Shown: positions 1-6,920 of the stretch, one piece after another
Numbering within the stretch: the stretch's first letter is position 1
Layout: each line of letters starts with the position of its first letter
Origin: GCA-2861595 sp035525365
Lineage (GTDB): Bacteria > Actinomycetota > Acidimicrobiia > Acidimicrobiales > GCA-2861595
Assembly (NCBI GenBank): GCA_035525365.1
Contig: DATLEK010000074.1
Location: 1 to 13,716 of the forward strand
DNA length: 13,716 nucleotides
Reading direction: 5' to 3'
Position numbers and translations under genes: made by a program
The notes under the pieces: model-generated
Told to the model about the DNA's origin: nothing
The model's input: only the letters and a program-made list of their open reading frames with translations
Databases searched by the model: none

Positions 1-262
1 CGCCACACCGGACGGCGAGGGCTACTGGCTGGTCGCCTCCGACGGAGGCATATTCGCCTTCGGGTCAGCCCGCTTCTTCGGCTCGACTGGAGGCGGCCCC
101 CTGAACCAGCCCATCGTCGGGATGGCGGCGGCGCCCGACGGGGCCGGCTACTGGCTCGTCGCCCGTGACGGTGGCATCTTCGCCTTCGGATCCGCGCGCT
201 TCTTCGGCTCCACCGGCGCCATCCGCCTCAACCGTCCCATAGTCGGCCTCGCCTACAGCTAA
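1..262 (+). CDS. C-terminal fragment of secreted/surface repeat protein (GYWLVA.DGGIFAFG repeats)
   Basis: The window opens inside an ORF (codons in phase from base 2) that ends at TAA 260-262. The visible 86 residues hold two near-identical units of about 40 residues. Each has a GYWLVA-x-DGG-IFAFGSARFFGSTG core followed by LNxPIVG, and the second unit ends the protein. Such tryptophan/glycine-rich units occur as tandem arrays in exported proteins of high-GC actinobacteria and are probably beta-propeller-like or other repeated beta-sheet modules; no enzymatic residues are visible. The N-terminus, any signal peptide and any catalytic domain lie outside the window, so the role (cell-surface binding or structural) is inference. 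It is followed by a 270-bp non-coding region with structured repeats and is not obviously part of the rarA transcript. Confidence 0.85.
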   Translation, partial: ATPDGEGYWLVASDGGIFAFGSARFFGSTGGGPLNQPIVGMAAAPDGAGYWLVARDGGIFAFGSARFFGSTGAIRLNRPIVGLAYS

Positions 263-265
263 CTC

Positions 266-344
266 TCGGGTCGCAAGCAGAGCTTGCTCCCCGATCAGCG
301 AGGTGCTCCGGGCGACCGGCGAAGCCGGCACGCCCTCCGCCGTT
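266..344. repeat. 79-bp foldable repeat, copy 1
   Basis: This matches 349-427 over 79 bases with one difference (A at 279 versus G at 362). It contains nested inverted repeats: GCAAGC 273-278 with GCTTGC 282-287, a CCGGC-GAA-GCCGG hairpin near 316-328, and an outer GGTCGC 269-274 with GCGACC 312-317. The outer pair could close a branched structure. It starts 4 bases after the stop of the preceding gene, so it may act as a transcript 3' end or belong to a dispersed REP-like family. Confidence 0.85.
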
Positions 345-348
345 AGTT

Positions 349-427
349 TCGGGTCGCAAGCGGAGCTTGCTCCCCGATCAGCGAGGTGCTCCGGGCGACC
401 GGCGAAGCCGGCACGCCCTCCGCCGTT
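349..427. repeat. 79-bp foldable repeat, copy 2
   Basis: Second tandem copy, 83 bases downstream of the first and separated from it by the 4-base spacer AGTT. The single substitution sits in the three-base loop of the GCAAGC/GCTTGC hairpin, so the six-base stem is kept; it also creates an alternative GGAGC-TT-GCTCC pairing. The preserved stem suggests the folded form matters, although two copies cannot prove this. Confidence 0.85.
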
Positions 428-531
428 CCTCTTTGCCGGCATCCGAGAACGGCCGCCTCCGGCGGCGGGAGCGGCCGCCGCCGAAAGGTGCCTCGGGGGG
501 AGGTGACCGCGCATCGGCCGGTAGCGTCGCA

Positions 532-1869
532 GTGGTGCCGGCGCCCGACGATCTGTTCTCGGTGGCCCTGGAGGAGCGCCTCGCCAGCCGGGCGCCGCTG
601 GCCGCCCGCATGCGCCCCCGCACCCTCGACGAGGTGGCCGGCCAGGAGCACCTTCTCGCCCCGGGCAAGCCGCTTCGGGCCCTCATTGAGGGTGACCGCA
701 TCTCCTCGCTCATCCTGTGGGGGCCGCCCGGAACGGGCAAGACCACCCTCGCCCGCCTCATCGCCGCCGACACCAGCGCCGCCTTCGTCCCCCTCTCTGC
801 CGTCACCGCCGGCGTCAAGGACGTCCGCGAGGTCATCGAAGGTGCCCGCCGGCGCCTGGCCGAGCACTCCCAGTCCACCATCCTCTTCCTCGACGAGGTC
901 CACCGGTTCAACAAGTCCCAGCAGGACGCCCTCCTGCCGGCGGTCGAGGAGGGCGTCCTCATACTCATCGGCGCCACCACCGAGAACCCCTTCTTCGAGG
1001 TAAACGCGCCGCTCCTCAGCCGCTCCACCCTCTTCCGCCTGGAGCCGCTGTCGGCCGACGCCCTGAAGGCCGTCGTGCGCCGGGCCCTCGCGCACGAAAA
1101 AGCCGAAGCCACCCACGAGGCCGTCGATCTCCTGGTCGACCTGGTCGACGGCGATGCCCGGGCCGCCCTCACCTCCCTAGAAGTGGCCATCGCCCTGGCC
1201 GCCGCCGGCGTCACCATCGACGTCGCCCACATCGAGGCGGCCCGCAGCACCCGGGCCCTGCGCTACGAACGGGACGACCACTACGACGTCATCAGCGCCT
1301 TCATCAAGTCGATCCGGGGCTCCGACCCCGACGCCGGCCTGTACTGGCTGGCCCGCATGTTGGCCGCCGGCGAGGATGCCCGCTTCATCGCCCGCCGCCT
1401 CGTCATCCTGGCCAGCGAGGACATCGGCCTGGCCGACTCCTTCGCCCTCGTCGTGGCTGACGCCGCCGCCCAAGCCGTCGAGTTCGTCGGCCTGCCCGAG
1501 GCCCAGCTCAACCTGGCCCACGCCGTCACCTACCTGGCCACCGCCCCCAAATCCAACCGGGTGACCACTGCGCTGGGTGCGGCCAAGGCCGATGTGGAGG
1601 CCCGCCCCGCCGGCCCCGTCCCCCCACATCTGCGGGACGGCCACTACCGCGGCGCCGCCGTCCTAGGTCACGGCGCCGGCTACAGCTATCCTCACGAGGC
1701 GCCATCGGGATGGGTCGCCCAGGAGTACCGCCCGGCTGAGGTGGCGGGACGGACTTACTACGAGCCGTCGGACCACGGCCAGGAGCGGAAGATCGGGGAG
1801 AGGTTGCGAGCCATGCGAGCCGAGGACCAAGCCACCGGGTACGAGCCCACGGGGGACAATCGCACATGA
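532..1869 (+). CDS. rarA: replication-associated recombination protein A (RarA/MgsA), AAA+ ATPase
   Basis: RarA is a clamp-loader-like AAA+ ATPase that acts at stalled replication forks, together with SSB in studied homologues. With the GTG start at 532 (GTG 535 is equally possible) the protein has 445 residues, the usual family size, and begins just before the typical DLF...PLAARMRPRTLDEVAGQEHLL N-terminus. The frame is open further upstream, but that part is arginine-rich junk overlapping the tandem repeats, so it is excluded. Walker A GPPGTGKT lies at residues 64-71 and Walker B LFLDEVHR has the acidic pair D121-E122. A sensor region GATTENPFFEVN follows, then the conserved C-terminal tetramerisation part with DHYDVISAFIKSIRGSDPDA, ASEDIGLAD and a YSYPHE...QEY ending. 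The stop overlaps the ATG of the next gene (ATGA 1866-1869), which implies co-translation. Confidence 0.96.
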   Translation: MVPAPDDLFSVALEERLASRAPLAARMRPRTLDEVAGQEHLLAPGKPLRALIEGDRISSLILWGPPGTGKTTLARLIAADTSAAFVPLSAVTAGVKDVREVIEGARRRLAEHSQSTILFLDEVHRFNKSQQDALLPAVEEGVLILIGATTENPFFEVNAPLLSRSTLFRLEPLSADALKAVVRRALAHEKAEATHEAVDLLVDLVDGDARAALTSLEVAIALAAAGVTIDVAHIEAARSTRALRYERDDHYDVISAFIKSIRGSDPDAGLYWLARMLAAGEDARFIARRLVILASEDIGLADSFALVVADAAAQAVEFVGLPEAQLNLAHAVTYLATAPKSNRVTTALGAAKADVEARPAGPVPPHLRDGHYRGAAVLGHGAGYSYPHEAPSGWVAQEYRPAEVAGRTYYEPSDHGQERKIGERLRAMRAEDQATGYEPTGDNRT

Positions 1870-2249
1870 CCGGTGGGGAAGTCGCCGCCGTCGTAGCCGC
1901 GGTGGCCGCTGTCATCATCGCCGTGGGAGTGGTCTTCGCCCTTTCCTCCCTCACCCGGACCCTGCGGGTGGTCCGCAACACGGTGGAGGACCTCAACCGC
2001 CAGGCGCAGCCGATCCTGGCCGACATGCGGGCCGCCGTCGAGGCGGCCAACACCGAGCTGGCCAGGGTCGACGAGATCATGGACCGGGCCGAGAGCATCG
2101 GCGGCACCGTCGACTCGGCCTCCCGCCTCGCCTACCTCGCCTTCTCCAACCCGATCATCAAGGCCGTCGCCCTCGGTAGCGGCACCAGCCGGGCCGTCCG
2201 CCGCCTCCGTGGCGGCCGTGCCTCCCGCCGCCACCGCGACGAGGGCTGA
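1866..2249 (+). CDS. DUF948-family single-pass membrane protein
   Basis: A 127-residue protein with a hydrophobic segment at about residues 5-27 (VAAVVAAVAAVIIAVGVVFAL), then an amphipathic, probably coiled-coil stretch (RTLRVVRNTVEDLNRQAQPIL...NTELARVDEIMDRAESI) and a basic, arginine-rich tail. This is the layout of DUF948 (YtxG-like) proteins. These are found between the rarA/rpsD region and alaS in many actinobacteria. The molecular function is unknown; a cytoplasmic coiled coil anchored in the membrane is what the sequence shows. The ATG overlaps the rarA stop, and GGGGGA at about 1851-1856 is a plausible ribosome-binding site. Confidence 0.9.
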   Translation: MTGGEVAAVVAAVAAVIIAVGVVFALSSLTRTLRVVRNTVEDLNRQAQPILADMRAAVEAANTELARVDEIMDRAESIGGTVDSASRLAYLAFSNPIIKAVALGSGTSRAVRRLRGGRASRRHRDEG

Positions 2250-2277
2250 GCGGGCACTCGGCCCCCGCACTCCGATC

Positions 2278-2529
2278 ATGTTCAAGCGACTGCTCTGGCT
2301 CTCCATCGGCATCGGATTCGGCTTCGGCCTGTCCTTCTGGCTCGTCCGCCTGGTCAAGGAGAAGGTGGCCCGCTACGCCCCCGACCAGGTCTCGGCCGAC
2401 CTGGCCGGCGCCGTCAAGGATCTCGGCGCCACCGTCAAGGCGGCCCTGGCCGACGGCGCCGCCGCCATGCGTGAGCGGGAAGCCGAACTGCGCGACAGCC
2501 TCAACGAGCGCCCCAGCAGCGGCCGGTAG
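2278..2529 (+). CDS. small membrane-anchored protein, DUF6167-like
   Basis: An 83-residue protein. I chose ATG 2278 (MFKRLLWLSIG...) because it starts directly at a basic residue followed by the single hydrophobic helix (about residues 4-22); an earlier in-frame ATG at 2209 lies inside the preceding gene and adds a non-hydrophobic leader. After the membrane segment comes VRLVKEKVARYAPDQV, then an Ala-rich amphipathic helix and an Arg/Glu-rich end. Small proteins of this design sit just before alaS in Streptomyces and relatives (DUF6167); the assignment rests on position and architecture, not on a search. Function unknown. The ribosome-binding site is weak, so translation may depend on upstream coupling. 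Confidence 0.8.
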   Translation: MFKRLLWLSIGIGFGFGLSFWLVRLVKEKVARYAPDQVSADLAGAVKDLGATVKAALADGAAAMREREAELRDSLNERPSSGR

Positions 2530-2543
2530 GCTCAGGCGTCGTC

Positions 2544-5174
2544 ATGGATGCCGACACCCTCCGGCGAGCTTTCACCGAGTTCTTCGTCGAGCGTGGCCAC
2601 ACGGCGGTGGGTTCCGCCGGCCTCATCCCGCACCACCCCACGGCGCCGCTGCTCACCAACGCCGGCATGAACCAGTTCATCCCCTACTTCGTGGGGGAGG
2701 AGCCGCCGCCCTGGCCCCGGGCCACCACCGTCCAGAAGTGCTTCCGTACCCAGGACATCGACATCGTCGGCACCACCACCCGTCACCTCACCTTCTTCGA
2801 GATGCTGGGCAACTTCAGCTTCGGCGACTACTTCAAGCCCGACGCCATCGCCTTCGCCTGGGAGCTGGTCACCAAGGTCCTCGGCCTCGACCCCGACCGC
2901 CTCTGGGCCACCGTCCACCTCACCGACGACGACGCCGAGCGTATCTGGGTCGACCAGGTCGGCCTGCCCGCCAGCCGGGTCCAGCGCCTCGACGAGGACA
3001 ACTGGTGGGCCCCCGGCAAGAAGACCGACCCGGGCCCCTGTGGCCCCTGCTCGGAGATCTACTTCGACAAGGGCGAGGAGCATGGTGAGCCCGGCGGCCC
3101 CGCCGGCGGCGGCGCCGAGCGTTATGTGGAGATCTGGAACCTGGTCTTCATGCAGTTCAACCGCCAGGCCGACGGCTCGCTCGTCGACCTACCCCGCCAG
3201 AACATCGACACCGGCGCCGGTCTCGAGCGCATCCTGCCCATCCTCCAGGGCACCAACTCCGTCTTCGACACCGACATGCTGCGCCCCATGGTCGCCGCGG
3301 CCGAGGCCGCCACCGGCCGCACCTACGGCGCCGGCGAGGAGGCCGTAAACGTCAGCCTGCGCATCCTCGCCGACCACGCCCGGGCCATGACCTTCCTGGT
3401 CAACGACGGTGTGCTCCCCTCAAACGAGGCTCGCGGCTACGTGCTGCGCCGCATCATCCGCCGGGCCGTCCGCCATGGCTTCCAGCTCGGCGTGTCCACC
3501 ACGGTGACGCCCGGCCTGGTCGAGGCCACGGTCGCCACCATGGCCGGCGCCTTCCCCGACCTGGCCCGCAACGCCGACTTCGTCACCGGCGTCGTCGTCC
3601 GTGAGGAAGAGCGCTTCCGCCGCACCCTCGAGGCCGGCATGGGCCTCCTCGAAGACGAGCTGGTGAGGGATGGCGGCGGCAAGGTCGTCAGCGGCGACGT
3701 GGCGTTCAAGCTGCACGACACGTTCGGCTTCCCCATCGAGCTCACGAGTGAGATCGCCGCCGAGCGAGGATTCCAGGTGGACATCGCTGGCTTCGAGACG
3801 GCCATGGCCGCCCAGCGCCAGCGGGCCCGCCAGGCCACCGCCGGCCGCACCGAGGGCGCCGCCAACGCGGAGGCCTACCGCGAGCTGCTCGAGCAGTTCG
3901 GCACCACCGAGTTCACCGGCTACGCAGAGTATGAGACCAAGGCTCGCGTCCTCGCCGTACTGCCCGGAGCCACCGCCGCGTCGCCAGGCGCCGCCGCCGG
4001 CACCGTCGAGATCTTCCTCGACCGCACCTCCTTCTACGCCGAGGGCGGCGGCCAGGTGGGCGACACCGGCTTCATCGTCACCGACACCGGCCGGGCCGAG
4101 ATCCTCGACACCACCGCTCCGGTGCCCGGGCTCCACCGCCACACCGCCTGCATCGTGGAGGGCACCATCACCGCCGGCCAGGAGGCGCTTGCCACCATCG
4201 ACGCCGAGCGCCGGGACGCCATCCGCCGCAACCACACCGGCACGCACCTGCTCCACTGGGCACTGAGAGAGGTCGTAGGCACCCACGTCAAACAGCAGGG
4301 TTCCCTGGTCGCACCCGAGTACCTCCGCTTCGACTTCAGCAACGACGGCCCCGTCCCCCCCGAGCAACTCGAGAAGGTGGAGGAGCTGGTCAACGAGCGG
4401 ATCCTGGCCAACGAGCCGGTGCGGGCCTACGAGACCTCCAAGTCCCATGCCGAGGAGCTGGGCGCCATCGCCTTCTTCGGCGACAAGTACGGCGACTTCG
4501 TCCGGGTGGTCGAATCCGGGAGCCGAAGCCTGGAGCTGTGCGGCGGCACCCACGTGCATGCCCTGGGCATGATCGGCCCCGTCAAGATCACCTCGGAATC
4601 CTCGATCGGCGCCAACATGCGCCGGGTCTTCGCCCTCACCGGCACCGCCACCCTCGCCAAGGTCCGCGAGGAGGAGCAGGCCCTGGAACGGGCGGCCCAG
4701 CTCCTGCGGGCCGAGCCCATGGATGTCCCCGGCGCCGTCGAACGCCTCCTCGAGCGCCAGCGGGCCGCGGAGGCCGAGTTGAAGTCGCTGCGCACCAAGG
4801 CCGCCGGCGACGAGGCCCGTACCCTCGCCGCCACCGCCGCCCCGGCCACCGCCGGCCCCCTCTGCGTCGTCGCCCGCCGGGACGGGCTCCCCCAGGACCA
4901 GATGCGGGACCTGGCCCTGGCCGTCCGCCAACAGCCGCACGTCCAGGGCGTCGTGCTCATCGGCACACCCGACGGCCAGCGCGTCGCCCTCGTCGCCGCC
5001 GTCGAGCCCGGATCCGGCCTCGACGCCCCCGCCCTCGTCTCGGCCCCGGCCCGCCTCCTCGGCGGCGGCGGTGGCGGAAGGGGAGACGTCGCCGTTGCCG
5101 GCGGCAAGGACCCCTCCAAGATCGACGAGGCCCTGGCAGCGGTACGGGCCACCCTCGGACTGGCTGGCGCATGA
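2544..5174 (+). CDS. alaS: alanyl-tRNA synthetase
   Basis: Charges tRNA-Ala with alanine in the cytoplasm and edits mischarged serine or glycine. The 876-residue length fits the bacterial enzyme. The class II catalytic domain is at the N-terminus (RRAFTEFFVERGHT, PLLTNAGMNQF, KCFRTQDIDIVG, HLTFFEMLGNFSFGDYFK), then the tRNA-binding domain, then an editing domain with TSFYAEGGGQVGDTG. The zinc/editing residues are all present: H564 and H568 in NHTGTHLLH, C666 and H670 in CGGTH. The C-terminal part has a coiled-coil stretch (about residues 720-760) and a DHHA1-type end with GGGGGGRGDVAVAGG and KIDEALAAV. It starts 14 bp after the preceding gene and its stop overlaps the ruvX start (ATGA 5171-5174). 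Nothing essential is missing. Confidence 0.99.
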   Translation: MDADTLRRAFTEFFVERGHTAVGSAGLIPHHPTAPLLTNAGMNQFIPYFVGEEPPPWPRATTVQKCFRTQDIDIVGTTTRHLTFFEMLGNFSFGDYFKPDAIAFAWELVTKVLGLDPDRLWATVHLTDDDAERIWVDQVGLPASRVQRLDEDNWWAPGKKTDPGPCGPCSEIYFDKGEEHGEPGGPAGGGAERYVEIWNLVFMQFNRQADGSLVDLPRQNIDTGAGLERILPILQGTNSVFDTDMLRPMVAAAEAATGRTYGAGEEAVNVSLRILADHARAMTFLVNDGVLPSNEARGYVLRRIIRRAVRHGFQLGVSTTVTPGLVEATVATMAGAFPDLARNADFVTGVVVREEERFRRTLEAGMGLLEDELVRDGGGKVVSGDVAFKLHDTFGFPIELTSEIAAERGFQVDIAGFETAMAAQRQRARQATAGRTEGAANAEAYRELLEQFGTTEFTGYAEYETKARVLAVLPGATAASPGAAAGTVEIFLDRTSFYAEGGGQVGDTGFIVTDTGRAEILDTTAPVPGLHRHTACIVEGTITAGQEALATIDAERRDAIRRNHTGTHLLHWALREVVGTHVKQQGSLVAPEYLRFDFSNDGPVPPEQLEKVEELVNERILANEPVRAYETSKSHAEELGAIAFFGDKYGDFVRVVESGSRSLELCGGTHVHALGMIGPVKITSESSIGANMRRVFALTGTATLAKVREEEQALERAAQLLRAEPMDVPGAVERLLERQRAAEAELKSLRTKAAGDEARTLAATAAPATAGPLCVVARRDGLPQDQMRDLALAVRQQPHVQGVVLIGTPDGQRVALVAAVEPGSGLDAPALVSAPARLLGGGGGGRGDVAVAGGKDPSKIDEALAAVRATLGLAGA

Positions 5175-5614
5175 GGGCAGTCGGCATAGACCTGGGCGGC
5201 CGCCGCATCGGCGTCGCCGTCAGCGACCCCGCCGGCACCGTCGCCACCGCCAGAGAGGTCATCCAGCGCAGCGGGGACCCCGCCCAGGACCACCGCCGCC
5301 TCGCCGAGATCGTCGAAGAGGTCGATGCCGAGATCGTCGTCATCGGCCTGCCCCTCTCCCTCACTGGCGACATAGGCCCGGCAGCAAAAGCCGTGGCCGC
5401 CGAGGTCGAAGCCATCGCCGCCGCCGTCGGCGTTCCCGTGGAAACCCAGGACGAGCGCCTCAGCACCGTCAGCGCCGAACGCTCCCTCTCCAACCTCGCC
5501 CTCAAAGCCCCCGCCCGCCGCCAGGTCGTCGACATGGTCGCCGCCGCCGTCATCCTCCAGTCCTGGCTCGACCGCCGGCGCCACCCCCACAGCCCCCCGG
5601 AGGCCACCCGATGA
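5171..5614 (+). CDS. ruvX: putative Holliday junction resolvase / pre-16S rRNA nuclease (YqgF/RuvX)
   Basis: A 147-residue RNase H-fold protein of the YqgF family, matured 16S rRNA 5' processing being its best supported bacterial role. The motifs are intact: VGIDLGGRRIGVAVSD with the catalytic Asp at residue 7, VIGLPLSLTG (58-66) and ETQDERLST with D94-E95-R96. The final acidic residue is D121 in VDMVAAAVILQSWLD. Its ATG overlaps the alaS stop, and this alaS-ruvX-mltG order is standard in actinobacteria. The start gives the short MRAVGIDLGG N-terminus of the family; the much longer open frame upstream overlaps alaS and is not coding. Confidence 0.96.
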   Translation: MRAVGIDLGGRRIGVAVSDPAGTVATAREVIQRSGDPAQDHRRLAEIVEEVDAEIVVIGLPLSLTGDIGPAAKAVAAEVEAIAAAVGVPVETQDERLSTVSAERSLSNLALKAPARRQVVDMVAAAVILQSWLDRRRHPHSPPEATR

Positions 5615-5699
5615 CCGCCACCACCTTTTCTCCGTTAGGAGTACATAGCGGGCCGATTCCGCCCCCTATGTACTCGCAACTGACGGTGGGTCCGACCGC
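5615..5699. other. ruvX-mltG intergenic spacer holding a hairpin element
   Basis: An 85-bp spacer breaks the otherwise tight packing of this operon, and about half of it is the inverted hairpin element at 5640-5682. No clear ribosome-binding site precedes the mltG ATG. The spacer looks like an insertion of the element between two genes that are usually almost contiguous. Confidence 0.6.
5640..5682 (+). repeat. 43-nt hairpin element, left copy (inverted relative to right copy)
   Basis: The element has nine-base perfect arms AGTACATAG (5640-5648) and CTATGTACT (5666-5674). Inside them is a second short stem GGGC/GCCC (5650-5653, 5661-5664) around a seven-base loop. It is followed by CGCAACTG. 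The reverse complement of the whole 43 bases recurs at 6818-6860 with one mismatch. It lies 18 bp upstream of the mltG start. Confidence 0.93.
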
Positions 5700-6797
5700 A
5701 TGAGCATGGAACCGCCCATCTATGAACCGATGCCCGAGCCGGGCGCCGGCGGGAAGGGCCGCAAGCTGCTTGGTATCGCCGCCATCCTGCTGGTCGTCGG
5801 CCTCATCGGCGTCGGCGCCGCCGCCTTCTGGGTGAACAGCCAGCTCAACCCGAAGGGGGATCCCGGGCCGGCCGTCTCCCTCGCCATCCCCCTCGGCTCC
5901 TCCACCCAGCGCATCGCCGACATCCTGGAGGACAGGGGCGTGGTCGACAGCGCCCGGGTCTTCCGCCTCTACGTCAAGGCCAAGGGTGGCGGCCCCTTCC
6001 AGGCCGGCGACTACAACCTGCGCACCAACGAGAAGTTCGACCGCATCATCGCCGCCCTGGAGAAGGGCCCCAAGATCACCTTCGAACGGTTCACGGTCCC
6101 CGAGGGGCTCATCATCAAGCAGCTGGCCGAGCGGGTGGGCAAGCTTCCGGGCCGTTCCCCGGAAAAGTTCCTCCAGGTCGTCGAGAGCGGCCAGGTCCGC
6201 TCCAAGTACCAGCCGCCGGGCAGCAACAACCTCGAGGGCCTGCTCCTCCCCGAGACCTACCAACTCGAGGCCAAGGACGACGAGGCGGCCATCGCCAAGC
6301 GGATGGTGGATTCCTTCGACGCCGCCGCCGCCGGGTCCGGCCTCGACCAGGTCACCGAGGGCGGCGTAGTCACCCCCTACCAGGCCATCATCGTCGCGTC
6401 CCTGGTCGAGCGGGAGGCCAGGCGTGACGTCGACCGCGGCCCCGTCGCCCGGGTCATCTACAACCGGCTCGAGAAGGGCATGCTCCTCCAGATCGACGCC
6501 ACCGTCATCTACGCCCTCGGCCGCACCGGCGAGAAGGGGATCCGGGTGCTCAACAAGGACCTGGAGGTCGACTCGCCCTACAACACCTACAAGGTGAAGG
6601 GCCTGCCCCCCACCCCCATCGCCTCGCCCGGCCGGGCCGCCATCGACGCCGCCGTCAACCCGCCCCCCGGCGACGCCATCTTCTACGCCACCGTCAACGA
6701 CTGCACCGGCGAGACCCTCTTCGGCACCACCAACGCCGAGCACGAGCGCAACATCGCCCGCCGCCGGGCCGAGAACCCCGACCCCGAGAGTTGCTGA
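5700..6797 (+). CDS. mltG: endolytic murein transglycosylase MltG
   Basis: Cleaves nascent glycan strands at the outer face of the cytoplasmic membrane and so limits their length. The 365 residues start with a short Pro/Glu-rich cytoplasmic part, a basic GGKGRK and a membrane helix at about residues 22-44. A LysM-like region follows (IPLGSSTQRIADILEDRGVVDS; PFQAGDYNLR), then the YceG-like catalytic domain. Family motifs are FTVPEGLI, NLEGLLLPETYQLE, ASLVEREA (catalytic Glu expected at E237), VIYNRLEKGMLLQIDATVIYALG, SPYNTYKVKGLPPTPIASPG and FYATVND. ATG 5700 is used, with ATG 5706 as an alternative; no in-frame start exists just upstream. The gene is flanked on both sides by inverted copies of the hairpin element. 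Confidence 0.97.
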   Translation: MSMEPPIYEPMPEPGAGGKGRKLLGIAAILLVVGLIGVGAAAFWVNSQLNPKGDPGPAVSLAIPLGSSTQRIADILEDRGVVDSARVFRLYVKAKGGGPFQAGDYNLRTNEKFDRIIAALEKGPKITFERFTVPEGLIIKQLAERVGKLPGRSPEKFLQVVESGQVRSKYQPPGSNNLEGLLLPETYQLEAKDDEAAIAKRMVDSFDAAAAGSGLDQVTEGGVVTPYQAIIVASLVEREARRDVDRGPVARVIYNRLEKGMLLQIDATVIYALGRTGEKGIRVLNKDLEVDSPYNTYKVKGLPPTPIASPGRAAIDAAVNPPPGDAIFYATVNDCTGETLFGTTNAEHERNIARRRAENPDPESC

Positions 6798-6920
6798 CCG
6801 CCGGCGACAGGCCCAGCCAGTTGCGAGTACATGGGGGGCGGAATCGGCCCGCTATGTACTCGCAGCCGTGGTCGGCACCACCGGTCCCTGCCCCCAGATA
6901 CGTCGGGCCCGGCTCTGAAA
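6798..6920. other. mltG-aroE intergenic spacer
   Basis: A 123-bp spacer with the right hairpin element at 6818-6860. The frame of aroE is open back to an ATG at 6831, but that ATG lies inside the hairpin, and the peptide between 6831 and 6920 has no similarity to AroE proteins that I can recognise. The spacer is therefore treated as non-coding. Confidence 0.6.
6818..6860 (-). repeat. 43-nt hairpin element, right copy
   Basis: Reverse complement of 5640-5682 with one difference, AGTACATGG (6826-6834) instead of AGTACATAG. The change turns an A-U pair into a G-U wobble in the predicted RNA stem, so folding is kept. In this copy the arms extend further, with TGCG 6822-6825 pairing with CGCA 6861-6864, giving a 13-base stem. 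It starts 21 bp after the mltG stop, a position suited to a transcript 3' end, although no T-run follows. Confidence 0.93.

Larger units (their letters stand above)
263..531. other. non-coding region upstream of rarA
   Basis: No convincing gene lies here. The stretch holds the tandem 79-bp repeats (266-344 and 349-427), then a GC-rich hairpin with GCCGCC 452-457 and GGCGGC 461-466 around a TCC loop. A purine-rich GGGGGGAGGTG run at 495-505 looks like a strong ribosome-binding site, but no start codon in the rarA frame lies at a usable distance from it. No clear sigma-70 promoter was found by eye. Confidence 0.6.

Noticed and set aside
495..505. Strong ribosome-binding-like GGGGGGAGGTG upstream of rarA, with a GTG at 503
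   Set aside because: The GTG is in a different frame from rarA and the frame it opens is a shadow of rarA; distance to the real start is about 27 bases.
367..531. N-terminal extension of rarA from ATG 367
   Set aside because: It overlaps the second 79-bp repeat, reads as Arg-rich low-complexity peptide, and RarA proteins start near the DLF motif; GTG 532/535 gives the normal length.
3420..4940. 506-codon minus-strand open frame opposite alaS
   Set aside because: alaS on the plus strand is certain, and the antisense frame is Gly/Ala/Leu-rich without any domain, as is usual opposite GC-rich genes.
6831..6920. aroE start at ATG 6831
   Set aside because: The ATG lies inside the hairpin element and the first 30 codons translate that element and spacer, unlike any AroE N-terminus.
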